Counted from the stretch's first letter, positions 1 through 7,390 are shown. The stretch is DNA of 11,049 bases from CAZAFD01 sp964484785 (GCA_964484785.1 CAZAFD010000024.1:1-11049); one strand, 5' to 3'. The notes: generated from the letters alone by a model not told the origin. Numbers and translations: made by a program.

Positions 1-2492
1 GATAACTTGTCTAAAGAATCCATAAATTCTTTCTCGGTGAAAGTGCACTTAGGATCTCTTTTAATTGAAGGAGCTATTCCTATAACGCTTTTTAATTTTT
101 CGATTTCTTTAACTAGGTTCTCTACTTTTTCTTTTGTAGTTGTTCCACCTAGGTTTAAGAAATCTGCGATTTCAGCATAACGTTCCCCAGCAAAAGGATA
201 TTTATATTGAGGAAAGGTTCCTTGCTTGGTTGGTTTCTCGCTAGCATTAAATTTGATTACTTGCGAAATACAATAAGCATTAGCAATTCCATGAGGTATG
301 TGAAACCTAGCGCCTAATTTATGTGCTAAAGAATGACAAATACCTAAAAAGGCATTTGAAAAAGCCATGCCAGCTAAATTTGCTGCATAATGAATTTGCT
401 CTCTAGCTTCAAATTCTCCTTCATTTACAGATTTTGCAAGATTTTTAAATATCATCTTGATAGCTTGTAACGCTATACCGTCTGTAAATGGACTAGCCAT
501 AACAGATACATAGGCTTCCAACGCATGTACTAAAGCATCAATACCAGAAGCTGCAGCCAGACCTCTTGGCATGGTTGTACATAAATCTGGATCTACAATT
601 GCCATATTAGGAGTAAAGGTATAGTCAGCTAAAGCATATTTATTACCGCTCTTTTCATCGGTAATAATTGTGAATGGTGTAACTTCTGAACCAGTACCAG
701 AAGTTGTTGGTATACATACTAAGTTGGCCTTTTGTCCTAATTCAGGAAGAGTATAAATTCTTTTCCTTATATCCATAAATCGTGTAGCTATATCTTCAAA
801 CTTTAGCTCTGGTTGTTCATACATTAACCACACCATTTTTGCCGCATCAATAGGCGAACCACCTCCTAGAGCTATTATTACATCTGGCTGTAAATTTCTA
901 CACGTTTTTAAAAGTCTTTCCACTAGACTTATGGTTGGGTCTGGTTCAACATCTGAAAAGATATCATACTTTATATTAATATAATCTAGGACATCTGTCA
1001 CTTTTTTTGTATAACCTAAATCAAATAAAATTTTATCAGTAACTAGCAAAGCTTTCTTCTTGCCTTGAAGTTCGCGTAAGGCAAATTTTACACATCCTTT
1101 TTTAAAATAAATTTTTGGTGGCACCTTAAACCACAACATGTTTTCTTCTCTTTCAGCCATAGTCTTAATATTGATTAAATGCTTAACTTCTATATTATCA
1201 GAAACAGAATTTCCTCCATATGATCCACAACCTAATGTTAAAGATGGATTTAATCTGAAATTATATAGATCACCAATTGCTCCTTGCGAAGCTGGGGTAT
1301 TAATTAAGATTCTACATGTTGTTAATACTTTACCAAAATATTGTATTTTGTCTTCATCTGCTGGATTTACATATAAAACAGATGTATGTCCATTTCCACC
1401 AAATTTAATTAATTTTTCAGCTATTTCTACTCCTTCTTTAAAGTCTTTAGCTCTATACAAGCCTAATATTGGCGAAAGCTTCTCGTAGGCAAATGCTTCT
1501 TTTGTACTAACCTCTTTTGCTTCGCCGATTAAGACTTTAGTTTCTTCAGGTACTGACATGCCAGCCATACCAGCTATTGTGTGTGCACTTTGTCCGGCTA
1601 CAGCTGGATTTAATTTTCCATCAACAACAAGAACATTGGCTAGAGCTTTATTATCTGCTTTATTAAGAATCATAGCCCCTCTCTTCACAAATTCCTGTTT
1701 TACTTTATCATAAATGCTTTCAGCTACTACAACACTTTGTTCAGAAGCGCATATAGTACCATTATCAAAAGTCTTACTCATTAAGATAGAACTTACAGCC
1801 ATCTGAATATCCGCTGTTTCATCAATAACAGCAGGTGTATTACCTGGACCAACGCCTATGGCTGGAATACCCGAACTATATGCAGCTCGCACCATTCCAG
1901 GTCCACCTGTAGCTAAAATTAGATCTATATCTTTATGTTTCATTAAAGCGCCTGATAGCTCGATCGATGGATTCTCTATCCATGAAATGATGTTTTCTGG
2001 AGCTCCGGCAGAAACAGCGGCTCGCAATACGATTTTAAGCGCTTCTACAGTACATTTCTTAGCTCTTGGATGTGGTGAAAATATTATTCCATTTATAGTT
2101 TTTAGAGCTAATAAGGCTTTAAATATAGCAGTTGATGTTGGATTAGTTGTTGGTACTATTCCAGCTATAACACCATAAGGTTCAGCTATTTTTGTAATAC
2201 CATGCACACTATCTCTTTCTACTACACCACAAGTTTTAACATTTTTGTATTTGTTGTAAATGTATTCTGATGCAAAATGGTTTTTGATAATCTTATCTTC
2301 AACAATACCCATTCTAGTCTCTTCAACAGCCATTTTTGCCAAAGGAATTCTAGCTTGACAAGCAGCTAAAGCAGCTACTCTAAAAATCTCGTCTACTTGC
2401 TCTTGGGTAAATTTTGCATAAATTTCTTGTGCTTTCTTTGTTTTAGAAATTAAATCATCTAAATTTGTTAACGAAAATTCTTCATTCTCCAT
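1..2492 (-). CDS. adhE: Bifunctional aldehyde-alcohol dehydrogenase AdhE (C-terminus cut by window edge)
   Basis: AdhE reduces acetyl-CoA to acetaldehyde and then to ethanol in the cytoplasm, oxidising two NADH; it is a fermentative redox valve. I translated 830 codons from an ATG at 2492; E. coli AdhE has 891 residues, so about 60 C-terminal residues lie outside the window. The N-terminal half is the CoA-acylating aldehyde dehydrogenase, with VPTTNPTSTAIFK, SPHPRAKK and the catalytic Cys248 in TICASEQSVVV. A linker (MLWFKVPPKIYF) leads to the iron-dependent alcohol dehydrogenase, with GGGSPIDAAK and the expected metal ligands Asp652, His656, His720 and His734 (DALVHALEAY, CHSLAHKLG...HIPHG). 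The frame is intact and both active sites look complete. A TAAGGT ribosome site lies about 9 bases upstream of the ATG. The gene is divergent from gltX. AdhE is typical of enterics, clostridia and other fermenters and is unexpected in an alphaproteobacterial symbiont. The identity is very secure; the ecological reading is inference. Confidence 0.96.
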   Translation of the reverse strand, partial: MENEEFSLTNLDDLISKTKKAQEIYAKFTQEQVDEIFRVAALAACQARIPLAKMAVEETRMGIVEDKIIKNHFASEYIYNKYKNVKTCGVVERDSVHGITKIAEPYGVIAGIVPTTNPTSTAIFKALLALKTINGIIFSPHPRAKKCTVEALKIVLRAAVSAGAPENIISWIENPSIELSGALMKHKDIDLILATGGPGMVRAAYSSGIPAIGVGPGNTPAVIDETADIQMAVSSILMSKTFDNGTICASEQSVVVAESIYDKVKQEFVKRGAMILNKADNKALANVLVVDGKLNPAVAGQSAHTIAGMAGMSVPEETKVLIGEAKEVSTKEAFAYEKLSPILGLYRAKDFKEGVEIAEKLIKFGGNGHTSVLYVNPADEDKIQYFGKVLTTCRILINTPASQGAIGDLYNFRLNPSLTLGCGSYGGNSVSDNIEVKHLINIKTMAEREENMLWFKVPPKIYFKKGCVKFALRELQGKKKALLVTDKILFDLGYTKKVTDVLDYINIKYDIFSDVEPDPTISLVERLLKTCRNLQPDVIIALGGGSPIDAAKMVWLMYEQPELKFEDIATRFMDIRKRIYTLPELGQKANLVCIPTTSGTGSEVTPFTIITDEKSGNKYALADYTFTPNMAIVDPDLCTTMPRGLAAASGIDALVHALEAYVSVMASPFTDGIALQAIKMIFKNLAKSVNEGEFEAREQIHYAANLAGMAFSNAFLGICHSLAHKLGARFHIPHGIANAYCISQVIKFNASEKPTKQGTFPQYKYPFAGERYAEIADFLNLGGTTTKEKVENLVKEIEKLKSVIGIAPSIKRDPKCTFTEKEFMDSLDKL

Positions 2493-2565
2493 ATTGTCTT
2501 ACCTTAAAAAATATTTTTTCATTAAAGAAATAAGTATTTTAACTACTATTTGATGTGCTTTTAAT

Positions 2566-2598
2566 TGTCAATTATATTGATTATAAGTATTGTCTTAA
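2566..2598 (-). promoter_or_regulatory. Candidate adhE promoter
   Basis: Reading the minus strand, TTAAGA (2598-2593) is followed after 16 bases by a perfect TATAAT (2576-2571), giving an adhE leader of roughly 75 bases. A perfect TTGACA (2571-2566) starts in the last base of that -10 box, but the hexamer 17 bases further on is only TAGTAG. Either pair could be used. AT-rich spacers give such matches by chance, so the call is tentative. No convincing promoter was found for gltX on the other strand of this 184-bp spacer, and gltX has no clear Shine-Dalgarno sequence. Confidence 0.4.
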
Positions 2599-2676
2599 AA
2601 ACAAGATTGCATATTATATTGGTTAATTTTAAATTATTCTTAATAGGATAATAATTATAGCCAACATATAATCCAA

Positions 2677-4314
2677 ATGGATATTTTAGTAGACAAAATA
2701 TTTGATAATAATTTACCAAGTATTGAAGAAATTTATAATAAGTATCAAGCCAGAAACCTAAAACCAGAACAAAAAGTAACGAGAGTAGCACCAAGCCCAA
2801 CTGGTTTCGTGCATATAGGAACGATTTATATGGCTTTAATTAGCGAAAGAATAGCGCATTTATCAGACGGAATATTTTATTTGAGGATAGAAGATACTGA
2901 TGAAAAAAGAGAAAAACCTGGTGCTACAGACGCTTTAGCTAAAGCCTTAAATACTTATAATATAAAAACTGACGAAGGAGTAACTAGTTCTACAAAAGAA
3001 TTTGGTCAATACGGCCCATATAAGCAAAGTAATAGAAAACATATTTATCAAGCTTTTATAAAGGATATGTTATTACGCGGTCTAGCATATGTATGTTTTT
3101 GTAGCGAGGATGAATTAAATTCTATAGTAGAACAACAAAAAGCTCAGGCATGTCCACGGCTAGGTTATTATGGTAATTGGGCAAAATATAGAAATTTTCC
3201 AATAGATGAAGCTATAAAAAAAATAGATAACGGTGAAGAATTTGTCATTAGATTTAAATCACCGGGTAATTTTAATAACAAAATTGTTGTAAACGATTTA
3301 ATTAAGGGAAAAAGAGAATTCCCGGAAAACGACTTAGACATAGTTATTATGAAAAGAAACGGTCTACCCACATACCATTTCGCGCATATAATAGATGATT
3401 TTTTAATGGGTACTACGCTTGTTACTCGTGGAGATGAATGGTTCCCATCTCTACCTCTACACTTACAATTATTTAAGGCAATGGGTTGGAAACCACCAAA
3501 ATACGCCCATATATCACCTATCATGAAAATCGACCAGGGCGGCAAAAGAAAGCTCAGTAAACGTAAAGACTTTGAATCAAACATAGATTTTTATGAAGAA
3601 CAAGGCTATCCTACAGAGTCTGTAATTGAATATCTAATGAACCTTGCTAATTCAAATTTTGAGGATTGGCGGAAACAAAATCCAACAACAGATTATAAGG
3701 AATTCAATTTAGTAATTCATAGAATGAATACAAGCGGGGCTTTATTTGATTTTACAAAATTAAATAGCGTAAGCCGCGGAATTATAGGACGTTTTTCTGC
3801 CAATGAAATATATGATAAAGCTTTAGCTTGGGCTGGTAAGTTTGATCAAGATTTTTATAAACTATTACTTGGTAACAAAGATTATACTAAACAAATTTTA
3901 AGTATTGAAAGGGATGATCCCAAAAAAGTCAGAAAGGATATAGCCAAATGGTCTGATTTAAAGAACGAAATAATGTATTTCTTCGACTTAGATGAAACGT
4001 TGATTTCTAAAAATTTAGAAAATTTTGATCAAAAATTAATTAAAGAGGTATCTTCTTTATTTGTAAAAGACTACAATCCTAACGACACTAATCTTGAGTG
4101 GTTTGAAAAGATTAAGAATATAGCAAATCAACTTAACTATGCAACTGATATGAAGGCTTACAAAACTGATCCAACAAAATACAATGGTACGGTTGCTGAT
4201 ATCGCTACTATTCTCAGAATTTTGACGACAGGCAGGGCTCAAAGTCCAGACCTATATTCCATTATGAAGGTTTTAGGAGAAAAAGAGGTTATAAAAAGAA
4301 TAGCTAGGTTTTAA
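2677..4314 (+). CDS. gltX: Glutamyl-tRNA synthetase, long clostridial-type form
   Basis: This class I aminoacyl-tRNA synthetase attaches glutamate to tRNA in the cytoplasm. The Rossmann fold carries the HIGH-type signature HIGT (residues 46-49, within APSPTGFVHIG) and the KMSKS-type loop KLSKR (292-296). IEDTD (71-75) and a Cys pair (140 and 142) lie between them. At 545 residues it is about 75 longer than the usual 470-residue bacterial GltX. It begins with an extra segment of about 35 residues before the catalytic core. Its C-terminal region has blocks such as SGALFDFTKLNSVSR and RKDIAKWSDLKNEI, which I recall from the 550-residue enzymes of Clostridia rather than from alphaproteobacteria. 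The ATG at 2677 keeps the N-terminal extension expected of that form. The last codons lie inside a palindrome shared with rluB. Function is secure; the foreign-origin reading rests on remembered family features and needs a tree. Confidence 0.95.
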   Translation: MDILVDKIFDNNLPSIEEIYNKYQARNLKPEQKVTRVAPSPTGFVHIGTIYMALISERIAHLSDGIFYLRIEDTDEKREKPGATDALAKALNTYNIKTDEGVTSSTKEFGQYGPYKQSNRKHIYQAFIKDMLLRGLAYVCFCSEDELNSIVEQQKAQACPRLGYYGNWAKYRNFPIDEAIKKIDNGEEFVIRFKSPGNFNNKIVVNDLIKGKREFPENDLDIVIMKRNGLPTYHFAHIIDDFLMGTTLVTRGDEWFPSLPLHLQLFKAMGWKPPKYAHISPIMKIDQGGKRKLSKRKDFESNIDFYEEQGYPTESVIEYLMNLANSNFEDWRKQNPTTDYKEFNLVIHRMNTSGALFDFTKLNSVSRGIIGRFSANEIYDKALAWAGKFDQDFYKLLLGNKDYTKQILSIERDDPKKVRKDIAKWSDLKNEIMYFFDLDETLISKNLENFDQKLIKEVSSLFVKDYNPNDTNLEWFEKIKNIANQLNYATDMKAYKTDPTKYNGTVADIATILRILTTGRAQSPDLYSIMKVLGEKEVIKRIARF

Positions 4315-4323
4315 AACCTAGCT
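4302..4323. terminator. Perfect 22-bp palindrome, likely bidirectional terminator between gltX and rluB
   Basis: The arm AGCTAGGTTTT (4302-4312) is followed directly by its exact reverse complement (4313-4323). In RNA this can fold into a stem of about nine pairs with a UUAA loop, and a U-G pair can extend the base on the plus-strand transcript. The element contains both stop codons: TAA of gltX at 4312-4314 and TAG of rluB at 4318-4320. Beyond the hairpin on the minus strand the sequence is ATTCTTTTTAT, a good U-tract for ending rluB transcripts. On the plus strand the tail is weaker (GTTTAAATCTATTTTATT). Confidence 0.7.
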
Positions 4324-5067
4324 GTTTAAATCTATTTTATTACCAATTACAGATTTTAGAACCTTGTCGGCAATGGGCTTTACAGCTCCAACTGGCATAT
4401 TTTTTGGTAACTGAAATGGACCATAAGCCGTACGTATTAAACGCGTAACTTTTAATCCAAAATGTTCTAATATTCTTCTAACTTCTCTATTTTTACCTTC
4501 ATTTATAGAAACTTTTAACCATGTATTAGTAGTATTCTCTTGCTCAATAGTTATATTAATGGGCGCATACTTTATATTTTTAATTAAAATTCCTTTTTTA
4601 GATAAGTATGGTATACTAGCCTTTAATTTTGTTAAGAAACCGTGTACTTTAACTCTATATTGTCTAGTCCAACCAGTAGAGGGCAATTCTAAGTATCTAG
4701 CTAAATCTCCATTATTTGTTAGCAATAATAGACCTTGTGTATTCATATCCAATCTTCCAACACTTAAAACTCTTGGCATGTTTTTAGGTAAAATTTCAAA
4801 GATAGTTTTTCTATTATCTGGATCAGTGTTGGTTACCAAATACCCAAGCGGCTTATTAAAAAGCCATAATTTAGTTTTTTCTTTTGGATTAATTAATTTA
4901 TTCTTTATTTTAATACTCTCATCAGTCACTAATCTAGCTAGATTAGTCTCAACAATTCCATTAACTTTTACATCTCCATCTACAATTAACCTTTCAGCCT
5001 CTCGTCTGGAACAATATCCATGTCTAGCTATTAACTTAGCTAATCTTATCCCCTTTTTTTCTTCCAT
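4318..5067 (-). CDS. rluB: RsuA/RluB-family rRNA pseudouridine synthase
   Basis: The enzyme isomerises a uridine in ribosomal RNA to pseudouridine; RluB modifies 23S rRNA near the peptidyl transferase centre. An N-terminal S4 RNA-binding domain (about residues 7-60, LAKLIARHGYCSRREAERLI) precedes the catalytic domain. The family signature GRLD (104-107, VGRLDMNTQGLLLLTNNGD) supplies the catalytic Asp107, and the later family motif is NEGKNREVRRILEHFG (189-204). The length of 249 residues is normal for RluB-like proteins from alphaproteobacteria. RluB is preferred over RsuA or RluE/F from the overall sequence, but the exact target uridine cannot be read from the sequence. The ATG at 5067 lies four bases after the rppH stop and has no strong Shine-Dalgarno, so it is probably translated as part of an rppH-rluB transcript. 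It ends in the palindromic terminator shared with gltX. Confidence 0.88.
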   Translation of the reverse strand: MEEKKGIRLAKLIARHGYCSRREAERLIVDGDVKVNGIVETNLARLVTDESIKIKNKLINPKEKTKLWLFNKPLGYLVTNTDPDNRKTIFEILPKNMPRVLSVGRLDMNTQGLLLLTNNGDLARYLELPSTGWTRQYRVKVHGFLTKLKASIPYLSKKGILIKNIKYAPINITIEQENTTNTWLKVSINEGKNREVRRILEHFGLKVTRLIRTAYGPFQLPKNMPVGAVKPIADKVLKSVIGNKIDLNS

Positions 5068-5071
5068 TTTA

Positions 5072-5521
5072 CTATATTAAACCAAATTCTTTAAGTACAG
5101 TTATATACATATCTCTTTTAAAATCCGGAACTAGATCTGGAACTAATTTTGGATCTACGGATTTCGAATTTATAAACTCTATCTCTTCTATCAAAACATT
5201 GAATTTGAAAGTACAATCTTTATTTAATTTTAATAGAAAAAACTTTTTTTCTTGACCAAGATTTGCTATATCTTTCTTGATTCCCTGTGGAAAGGTATAT
5301 CTAATAAAATTTTTGCTTTCTTTAAGAACAGAATAATCTTCCTTTTTTAACCCTATTTCTTCGTAAACTTCTCTATACAAGGCCTCTATAGGAGTTTCAT
5401 TTGGTTCCATTCCGCCTTCTGGACCATGCCAGCTTATGGGATAATCTGCTCTTTGAAAAACAACTACTTCGTTGTTTTTATTTAAAATAAGTGCCGCAAC
5501 ACCTTTTCTAAAGTTATCCAA
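5072..5521 (-). CDS. rppH: RNA 5'-pyrophosphohydrolase, Nudix family
   Basis: RppH removes pyrophosphate from the 5' triphosphate end of transcripts, which opens them to RNase E-dependent decay. The 149-residue protein has a complete Nudix box at residues 36-58 (GGMEPNE...YREVYEEIGL), matching GX5EX7REUXEEXGU with no missing catalytic Glu. The N-terminal FRKGVAALILNKN, the RYTFPQG block (74-80) and GQEKKFFLLKL (89-99) are the RppH-specific pattern rather than a generic Nudix hydrolase. The start is TTG at 5521, chosen because AGAGAGG sits six to seven bases upstream, the clearest Shine-Dalgarno in the window, and no ATG lies before the conserved core. The Nudix glycine-rich lead is WHGPEGG, where E. 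coli has WQMPQGG; this is a mild variation. The gene is followed after four bases by rluB, suggesting a two-gene RNA-processing operon. Confidence 0.9.
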   Translation of the reverse strand: MDNFRKGVAALILNKNNEVVVFQRADYPISWHGPEGGMEPNETPIEALYREVYEEIGLKKEDYSVLKESKNFIRYTFPQGIKKDIANLGQEKKFFLLKLNKDCTFKFNVLIEEIEFINSKSVDPKLVPDLVPDFKRDMYITVLKEFGLI

Positions 5522-5591
5522 GATCTACCTCTCTTTTAAAGTTAATAATAGAGCAATAATCTTTTATATAACTAATATTATCCAGGAATAA

Positions 5592-5618
5592 AGTCAACAT
5601 CGACGCCAAACAAGCGTC
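5592..5618 (-). promoter_or_regulatory. Small dyad and TTGACT box upstream of rppH
   Basis: A five-pair inverted repeat GACGC (5602-5606) / GCGTC (5614-5618) with a seven-base loop stands out as a GC-rich island in an AT-rich 143-bp spacer between tRNA-Ile and rppH. On the minus strand it is followed by TTGACT (5597-5592), a good -35 hexamer, but no strong -10 lies at the right distance. The dyad could be a weak terminator after the tRNA (its downstream T content is low) or part of the rppH promoter region. Function is unresolved. Confidence 0.25.
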
Positions 5619-5664
5619 AGCTTACACAGATAACACAAATATAACTAAATAATTAGATAGTAAA

Positions 5665-5741
5665 TGGTGGGTTTGAATGGACTTGAACCATCGACTTCTG
5701 CCTTATCAGAGCAGCGCTCTAACCAACTGAGCTACAAACCC
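5665..5741 (-). tRNA. tRNA-Ile (anticodon GAT)
   Basis: The minus strand folds into a complete cloverleaf of 77 bases with encoded CCA. The acceptor stem is GGGTTTG (5741-5735) with CAAACCC (5675-5669). The D arm is GCTC/GAGC and the anticodon loop is CTGATAA on the stem CTGCT/GGCAG. The T arm carries the canonical TTCAAGT loop. The anticodon is GAT, which reads AUC and AUU isoleucine codons. In most bacteria this tRNA sits in the 16S-23S spacer; here it stands alone between dnaA and rppH. That fits lineages with broken-up rRNA operons, such as Rickettsiales. Confidence 0.97.
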
Positions 5742-5766
5742 TTTATAGAAACTCCAAATCCTCAAT

Positions 5767-5794
5767 AGTTTAGGATATAATTTTTCTAAGTCAA
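5767..5794 (-). promoter_or_regulatory. Candidate tRNA-Ile promoter
   Basis: On the minus strand TTGACT (5794-5789) is followed after 16 bases by TAAACT (5772-5767). This would start transcription about 20 bases before the mature tRNA end. It lies in the 66-bp gap after the dnaA stop. The -35 is good and the -10 weak; read-through from dnaA is an alternative. Confidence 0.4.
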
Positions 5795-5807
5795 CTAAGA
5801 TCTTGGA

Positions 5808-7265
5808 TTATTTATTTAGATTATTTTTAATTTTTAATATTATCTCATTCAACTCTGGATCCGTATTAATATCCTTTGATATCTTGTTGATCGCATGAAT
5901 AACAGTTGCATGATTCTTTCCTCCAAACTTTTTAGCTATATCTGGAAAACTTTTTTGTGTTAACTGCTTACTCAAATACATAGCTACATGCCGTGGTATA
6001 ACTAATTCTTTTAGCCGTTTCTCTGATTTAAGATTTGCCATTGTTATACCAAAATAACCACAAACTGTTTCCTGAATTTCGTCTATAGTAACAATTTTTT
6101 TTGTTTTTTCTAAGTTAACTTGAAGTATTTCTTCAATTGTAACTTGATCTATATTAGACTGTACAAATTTTTGATGGACCAAAAGTCTCTTTAAACAACC
6201 TTCAATTTCTCTACAATTTGTTGCAAGGTTCTCTGCTATGAATTTTTGGCACTTTAAATCAAGATTTAATCCGATTTGATTTGATTTAAACTTAACTAAA
6301 TCAAATCTTAAATCATAGTCTGGATCGTGTACATCAATAACCATACCACCAGACATTCTGGATTTTAACTGTTCATCGACCTTTTCTAGATTTAACGGAG
6401 ATTTATCGCAAGCAAGAATAATTTGTTTATTTTCACTTAAAAGACTATTGAATGTTTGAAAGAATTCCTTTTGTGTACTCTCCTTTCCAGCAATAAAGTG
6501 AATATCATCTATAATTAATATGTCTATATTTCTAAATTTATTCTTAAAAAAATTTACATCTTGATTTTGTAAAGATTGTACAAATAGATACATAAATTTT
6601 TCAGCCGTCAGATACATCAAGATCTTATCTGGAAACTTATCTTTTAGTTTCCAAGCTATGGCTTGACATAGATGAGTTTTTCCTAAACCAACTCCTCCAT
6701 ATAAAAATAATGGATTGGTTTCAGGATTAAATTTATCTTCATTACCTATTTCCTTTGCAACAGAGTATGCCAATTGATTAGACTTACCAACTACAAAATT
6801 CTCAAAAGTATACTTCTCATTAAGCTCAATCCCTACATTGTATAAATTATTGTTTTGGGAAAAGCTATACACATTACTACTGTGACTATTGTTGGAAATC
6901 TCGAATTTTTGGTTATTATCTTTCTTTTCTATTTCTTCTGAAACGCCAATTTTTTGACTTCTGTCAACAATTATATCAATTGAAGCCAACTTAGGATATA
7001 ATTCCGTTAAGATCTGTCTAATGCCTTTTTTAACCCAAACCTTTTTGTTATCGATACGTTTTTGTACTCCATCAAGGTATTCCCTAGTTATCCAATCTCT
7101 TATAAATACAGTCGGCACAGACATAACTAGTTCATAATCACTTATTGAAACTAATTGCAATTTAGATAACCAACCAATAAACACATCTCTCCCAAAGTAA
7201 GCCTGTAGGGCTTCTTGTATTTTTGTTACTTCCGAGTTTATGTCTTCTTTACTTAACGGAACCAT
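5808..7265 (-). CDS. dnaA: Chromosomal replication initiator DnaA
   Basis: DnaA binds origin DNA boxes as an ATP-bound oligomer, opens the duplex and recruits the helicase. Domain I (about residues 10-100) contains the FIRDW block typical of the family. Domain II (about 105-150) is a short Asn/Ser-rich linker. The AAA+ domain III starts at TFENFVVGKSNQLAY (153-167) and holds Walker A GGVGLGKT (190-197), Walker B LIIDD (250-254) and the LKSRMSGGMV arginine region (300-309). Domain IV (about 390-485) holds the helix-turn-helix and the signature KKFGGKNHATVIHAINK (445-461). The 485-residue length is normal. EKFMYLFVQSL and ESTQKEFFQTFN are closest to alphaproteobacterial DnaA. In the signature the usual DHTTV is NHATV. 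The ATG at 7265 has AAAGAG directly against it rather than a spaced ribosome site, and no in-frame start lies just upstream. A strong promoter lies about 70 bases upstream. Confidence 0.97.
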   Translation of the reverse strand: MVPLSKEDINSEVTKIQEALQAYFGRDVFIGWLSKLQLVSISDYELVMSVPTVFIRDWITREYLDGVQKRIDNKKVWVKKGIRQILTELYPKLASIDIIVDRSQKIGVSEEIEKKDNNQKFEISNNSHSSNVYSFSQNNNLYNVGIELNEKYTFENFVVGKSNQLAYSVAKEIGNEDKFNPETNPLFLYGGVGLGKTHLCQAIAWKLKDKFPDKILMYLTAEKFMYLFVQSLQNQDVNFFKNKFRNIDILIIDDIHFIAGKESTQKEFFQTFNSLLSENKQIILACDKSPLNLEKVDEQLKSRMSGGMVIDVHDPDYDLRFDLVKFKSNQIGLNLDLKCQKFIAENLATNCREIEGCLKRLLVHQKFVQSNIDQVTIEEILQVNLEKTKKIVTIDEIQETVCGYFGITMANLKSEKRLKELVIPRHVAMYLSKQLTQKSFPDIAKKFGGKNHATVIHAINKISKDINTDPELNEIILKIKNNLNK

Positions 7266-7338
7266 CTCTTTTATGGAATAAATATTACTTTTAATATTAT
7301 TTTAATATCTTTAACAAAATTTACACAAATCCTAAGAG

Positions 7339-7367
7339 ATTATAGACCAGGTATTTATTGATGTAAA
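7339..7367 (-). promoter_or_regulatory. dnaA promoter
   Basis: On the minus strand TTTACA (7367-7362) is followed after exactly 17 bases by a perfect TATAAT (7344-7339). The predicted start near 7332 gives a leader of about 66 bases before the dnaA ATG. This is the best sigma-70 match in the window. It lies downstream of the candidate ferredoxin terminator, so dnaA can be transcribed independently. Confidence 0.65.
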
Positions 7368-7390
7368 GCCATTTATATAAAATAAATTTA

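Noticed and set aside
1138..2178. Plus-strand open frames of 116 and 106 codons at 1138-1488 and 1858-2178
   Set aside because: Both lie antisense to adhE, whose minus-strand frame is intact and strongly conserved; their translations resemble nothing.
2561..2800. Minus-strand open frame of 79 codons rich in hydrophobic residues
   Set aside because: It overlaps the start of gltX antisense and comes from AT-rich spacer sequence, which gives Leu/Ile/Tyr-rich translations by chance.
3168..3584. Minus-strand open frame of 138 codons
   Set aside because: Antisense to the gltX catalytic core; no ribosome site and no recognisable domain. The same applies to 4057-4242.
4559..5080. Plus-strand open frame of 173 codons with hydrophobic stretches
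   Set aside because: Exactly antisense to rluB, which has clear domain motifs; the apparent membrane segments reflect the complement of Lys/Asn-rich codons. 9606-9983 is likewise a shadow of mnmE.
5514..5640. Possible replication origin near dnaA: TTATCCAAG (5514-5522), TTATCCAGG (5578-5586) and TGTG-containing repeats on the minus strand at 5621-5640
   Set aside because: Only seven of nine bases match the DnaA box, there is no cluster, one copy lies at the rppH start codon, and in AT-rich DNA such matches are expected.
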